Assembly: GCA_050699035.1 (NCBI GenBank)
Contig: JBOHDE010000195.1
Span: forward strand, 1-7,634
Length of the DNA: 7,634 bases
Direction: 5' to 3'
Source of the DNA: WHTB01 sp050699035
Lineage (GTDB): Bacteria; Actinomycetota; Actinomycetes; Propionibacteriales; Nocardioidaceae
The notes below the pieces were generated by a model that searched no databases, was not told the DNA's origin, and saw only the letters and a program-made list of their open reading frames with translations. Shown here one piece after another: positions 7,341 to 7,634 of this stretch. Numbering within the stretch: the first letter of the stretch is position 1; each line of letters begins with the position of its first letter. The position numbers and the translations under genes are program-made.

Positions 7341-7421
7341 ACGGACCTTCCCGTCCCGAAGGCCCTCCATAAGACCGGCAAACGGGACATTCGGGGGGAC
7401 ATCCGGGACGGGAAGGTCCGT
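7341..7421. repeat. Central 18-bp perfect inverted repeat
   Basis: ACGGACCTTCCCGTCCCG (7341-7358) is exactly complementary in reverse to 7404-7421, leaving a 45-nt spacer. CTTCCCGTCC also occurs as a direct repeat at 7328-7337 and 7348-7357. The centre (7381) lies within about 15 bp of the centre of the two outer hairpins, so the whole region is nested around nearly one axis. Confidence 0.75.
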
Positions 7422-7440
7422 CCACCACGGCATCTTGCGG

Positions 7441-7464
7441 GTGCCGACCGCCGTGCCGACCGCC
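7441..7464 (+). repeat. Tandem duplication of a 12-bp unit
   Basis: GTGCCGACCGCC occurs twice, head to tail and identical. Its CCGACCGCCG part also occurs at 7217-7226, at the left outer end of the palindromic element. This may be slippage in G+C-rich DNA or part of the element's design. Confidence 0.7.
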
Positions 7465-7497
7465 GCGAACCGTCTCCGGCACGCACCGGCGCGGATT

Positions 7498-7560
7498 TTT
7501 TCTGGTACGGGGCGCCCCCGTTCCATACCTAGTGGGACGGGGCGCCCCCGTACCAGAAAA
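7498..7560. repeat. Right long hairpin of the palindromic element
   Basis: Inverted copy of the left hairpin. It pairs 7498-7512 with 7546-7560 perfectly (15 bp, including a TTTT/AAAA base), then has a 3-position internal mismatch, then ten further pairs (one G-T) to a 7-nt loop TACCTAG at 7526-7532. The loop is the reverse complement of the left loop, fixing the opposite orientation. The GGGGCGCCCC units lie at 7509-7518 and 7539-7548. Confidence 0.8.
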
Positions 7561-7571
7561 CGGCGGGTCGG

Positions 7572-7634
7572 GAGCCGCCCAGTCGGGGGGCCTCAGGTGC
7601 GGGTCTTGGACAGGGGCGACGGGAAGCGCGGCGC
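7572..7634. other. Right-edge sequence, gene content unresolved
   Basis: The last 63 bases show no RNA gene or repeat. On the minus strand one frame is open from the window edge to a TGA at 7595-7593 and would end a protein in LSKTRT. Thirteen codons are too few to claim a gene, but a convergent gene ending just before the palindromic element would be a natural arrangement. Confidence 0.2.

Larger units (their letters stand above)
7217..7571. repeat. Nested inverted-repeat element after the AlaX gene
   Basis: Immediately after the AlaX stop, about 355 bp are organised as a large imperfect palindrome. The outer ends are inverted copies (CCGACCGCCG at 7217-7226 against CGGCGGGTCGG at 7561-7571), followed inward by T-runs or A-runs and a 41-bp segment (7233-7273) that recurs inverted at 7516-7556 with 40 of 41 identical bases. 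Each end also folds on itself as a long hairpin. The middle holds another 18-bp inverted repeat and a tandem duplication. I see no convincing protein gene inside. The arrangement resembles a MITE or other non-autonomous palindromic repeat. A pair of back-to-back transcript-end structures is the main alternative. No flanking target duplication was recognised. Confidence 0.75.

Noticed and set aside
7119..7532. Short open frames in the palindromic region giving repeated peptides such as FFWYG and APPFH
   Set aside because: The peptide repetition is produced by the inverted DNA copies. The plus-strand frame begins inside the AlaX gene, and no ribosome binding site or homology is evident.
7217..7571. 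CRISPR array or tRNA/rRNA gene in the right intergenic region
   Set aside because: There are only two inverted hairpin copies and one 12-bp tandem pair, without regular spacers, and no cloverleaf or rRNA-like sequence was seen.

Overview
The window is very G+C-rich, with start codons split between GTG and ATG and tightly packed, overlapping genes. This fits a high-G+C actinomycete. The genus cannot be fixed from sequence alone. The layout is a divergent sugar-utilisation locus plus an unusual palindromic intergenic region at the right end.

Region 1 (36-2108, minus strand) is one gene for a cytoplasmic glycogen-debranching-type glucosidase (amylo-alpha-1,6-glucosidase family with a GDE N-terminal domain). 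A perfect 18-bp palindrome (1-18) lies just beyond its stop.

Region 2 (2109-2208) is the divergent control region. It holds an AT-rich 16-bp perfect palindrome with a central CG (2164-2179), the expected form of a LacI-family operator, placed between the two start codons so that one repressor could control both directions.

Region 3 (2209-7216, plus strand) is a probable five-gene operon: LacI-family regulator, lipoprotein sugar-binding protein, two MalF/MalG-type permeases and a free-standing alanyl-tRNA editing hydrolase (AlaX). Gene junctions overlap as ATGA or are 4-17 nt apart. No transporter ATPase gene is present, so the importer probably uses a shared ATPase encoded elsewhere (MsiK-like). 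The likely logic is that an imported oligosaccharide or a derivative releases the repressor, the importer is made, and the divergent glucosidase processes the sugar in the cytoplasm. The substrate cannot be named.

Region 4 (7217-7634) has no convincing gene. It is dominated by a nested inverted-repeat structure of about 355 bp: two copies of a long GGGGCGCCCC-rich hairpin in opposite orientation, flanked by T and A runs, around a further 18-bp perfect inverted repeat and a 12-bp tandem duplication. This is the least explained part of the window. It looks more like a MITE-type or palindromic repeat element than a simple terminator. The last 60 bases may carry the 3' end of a minus-strand gene, but this is weak.
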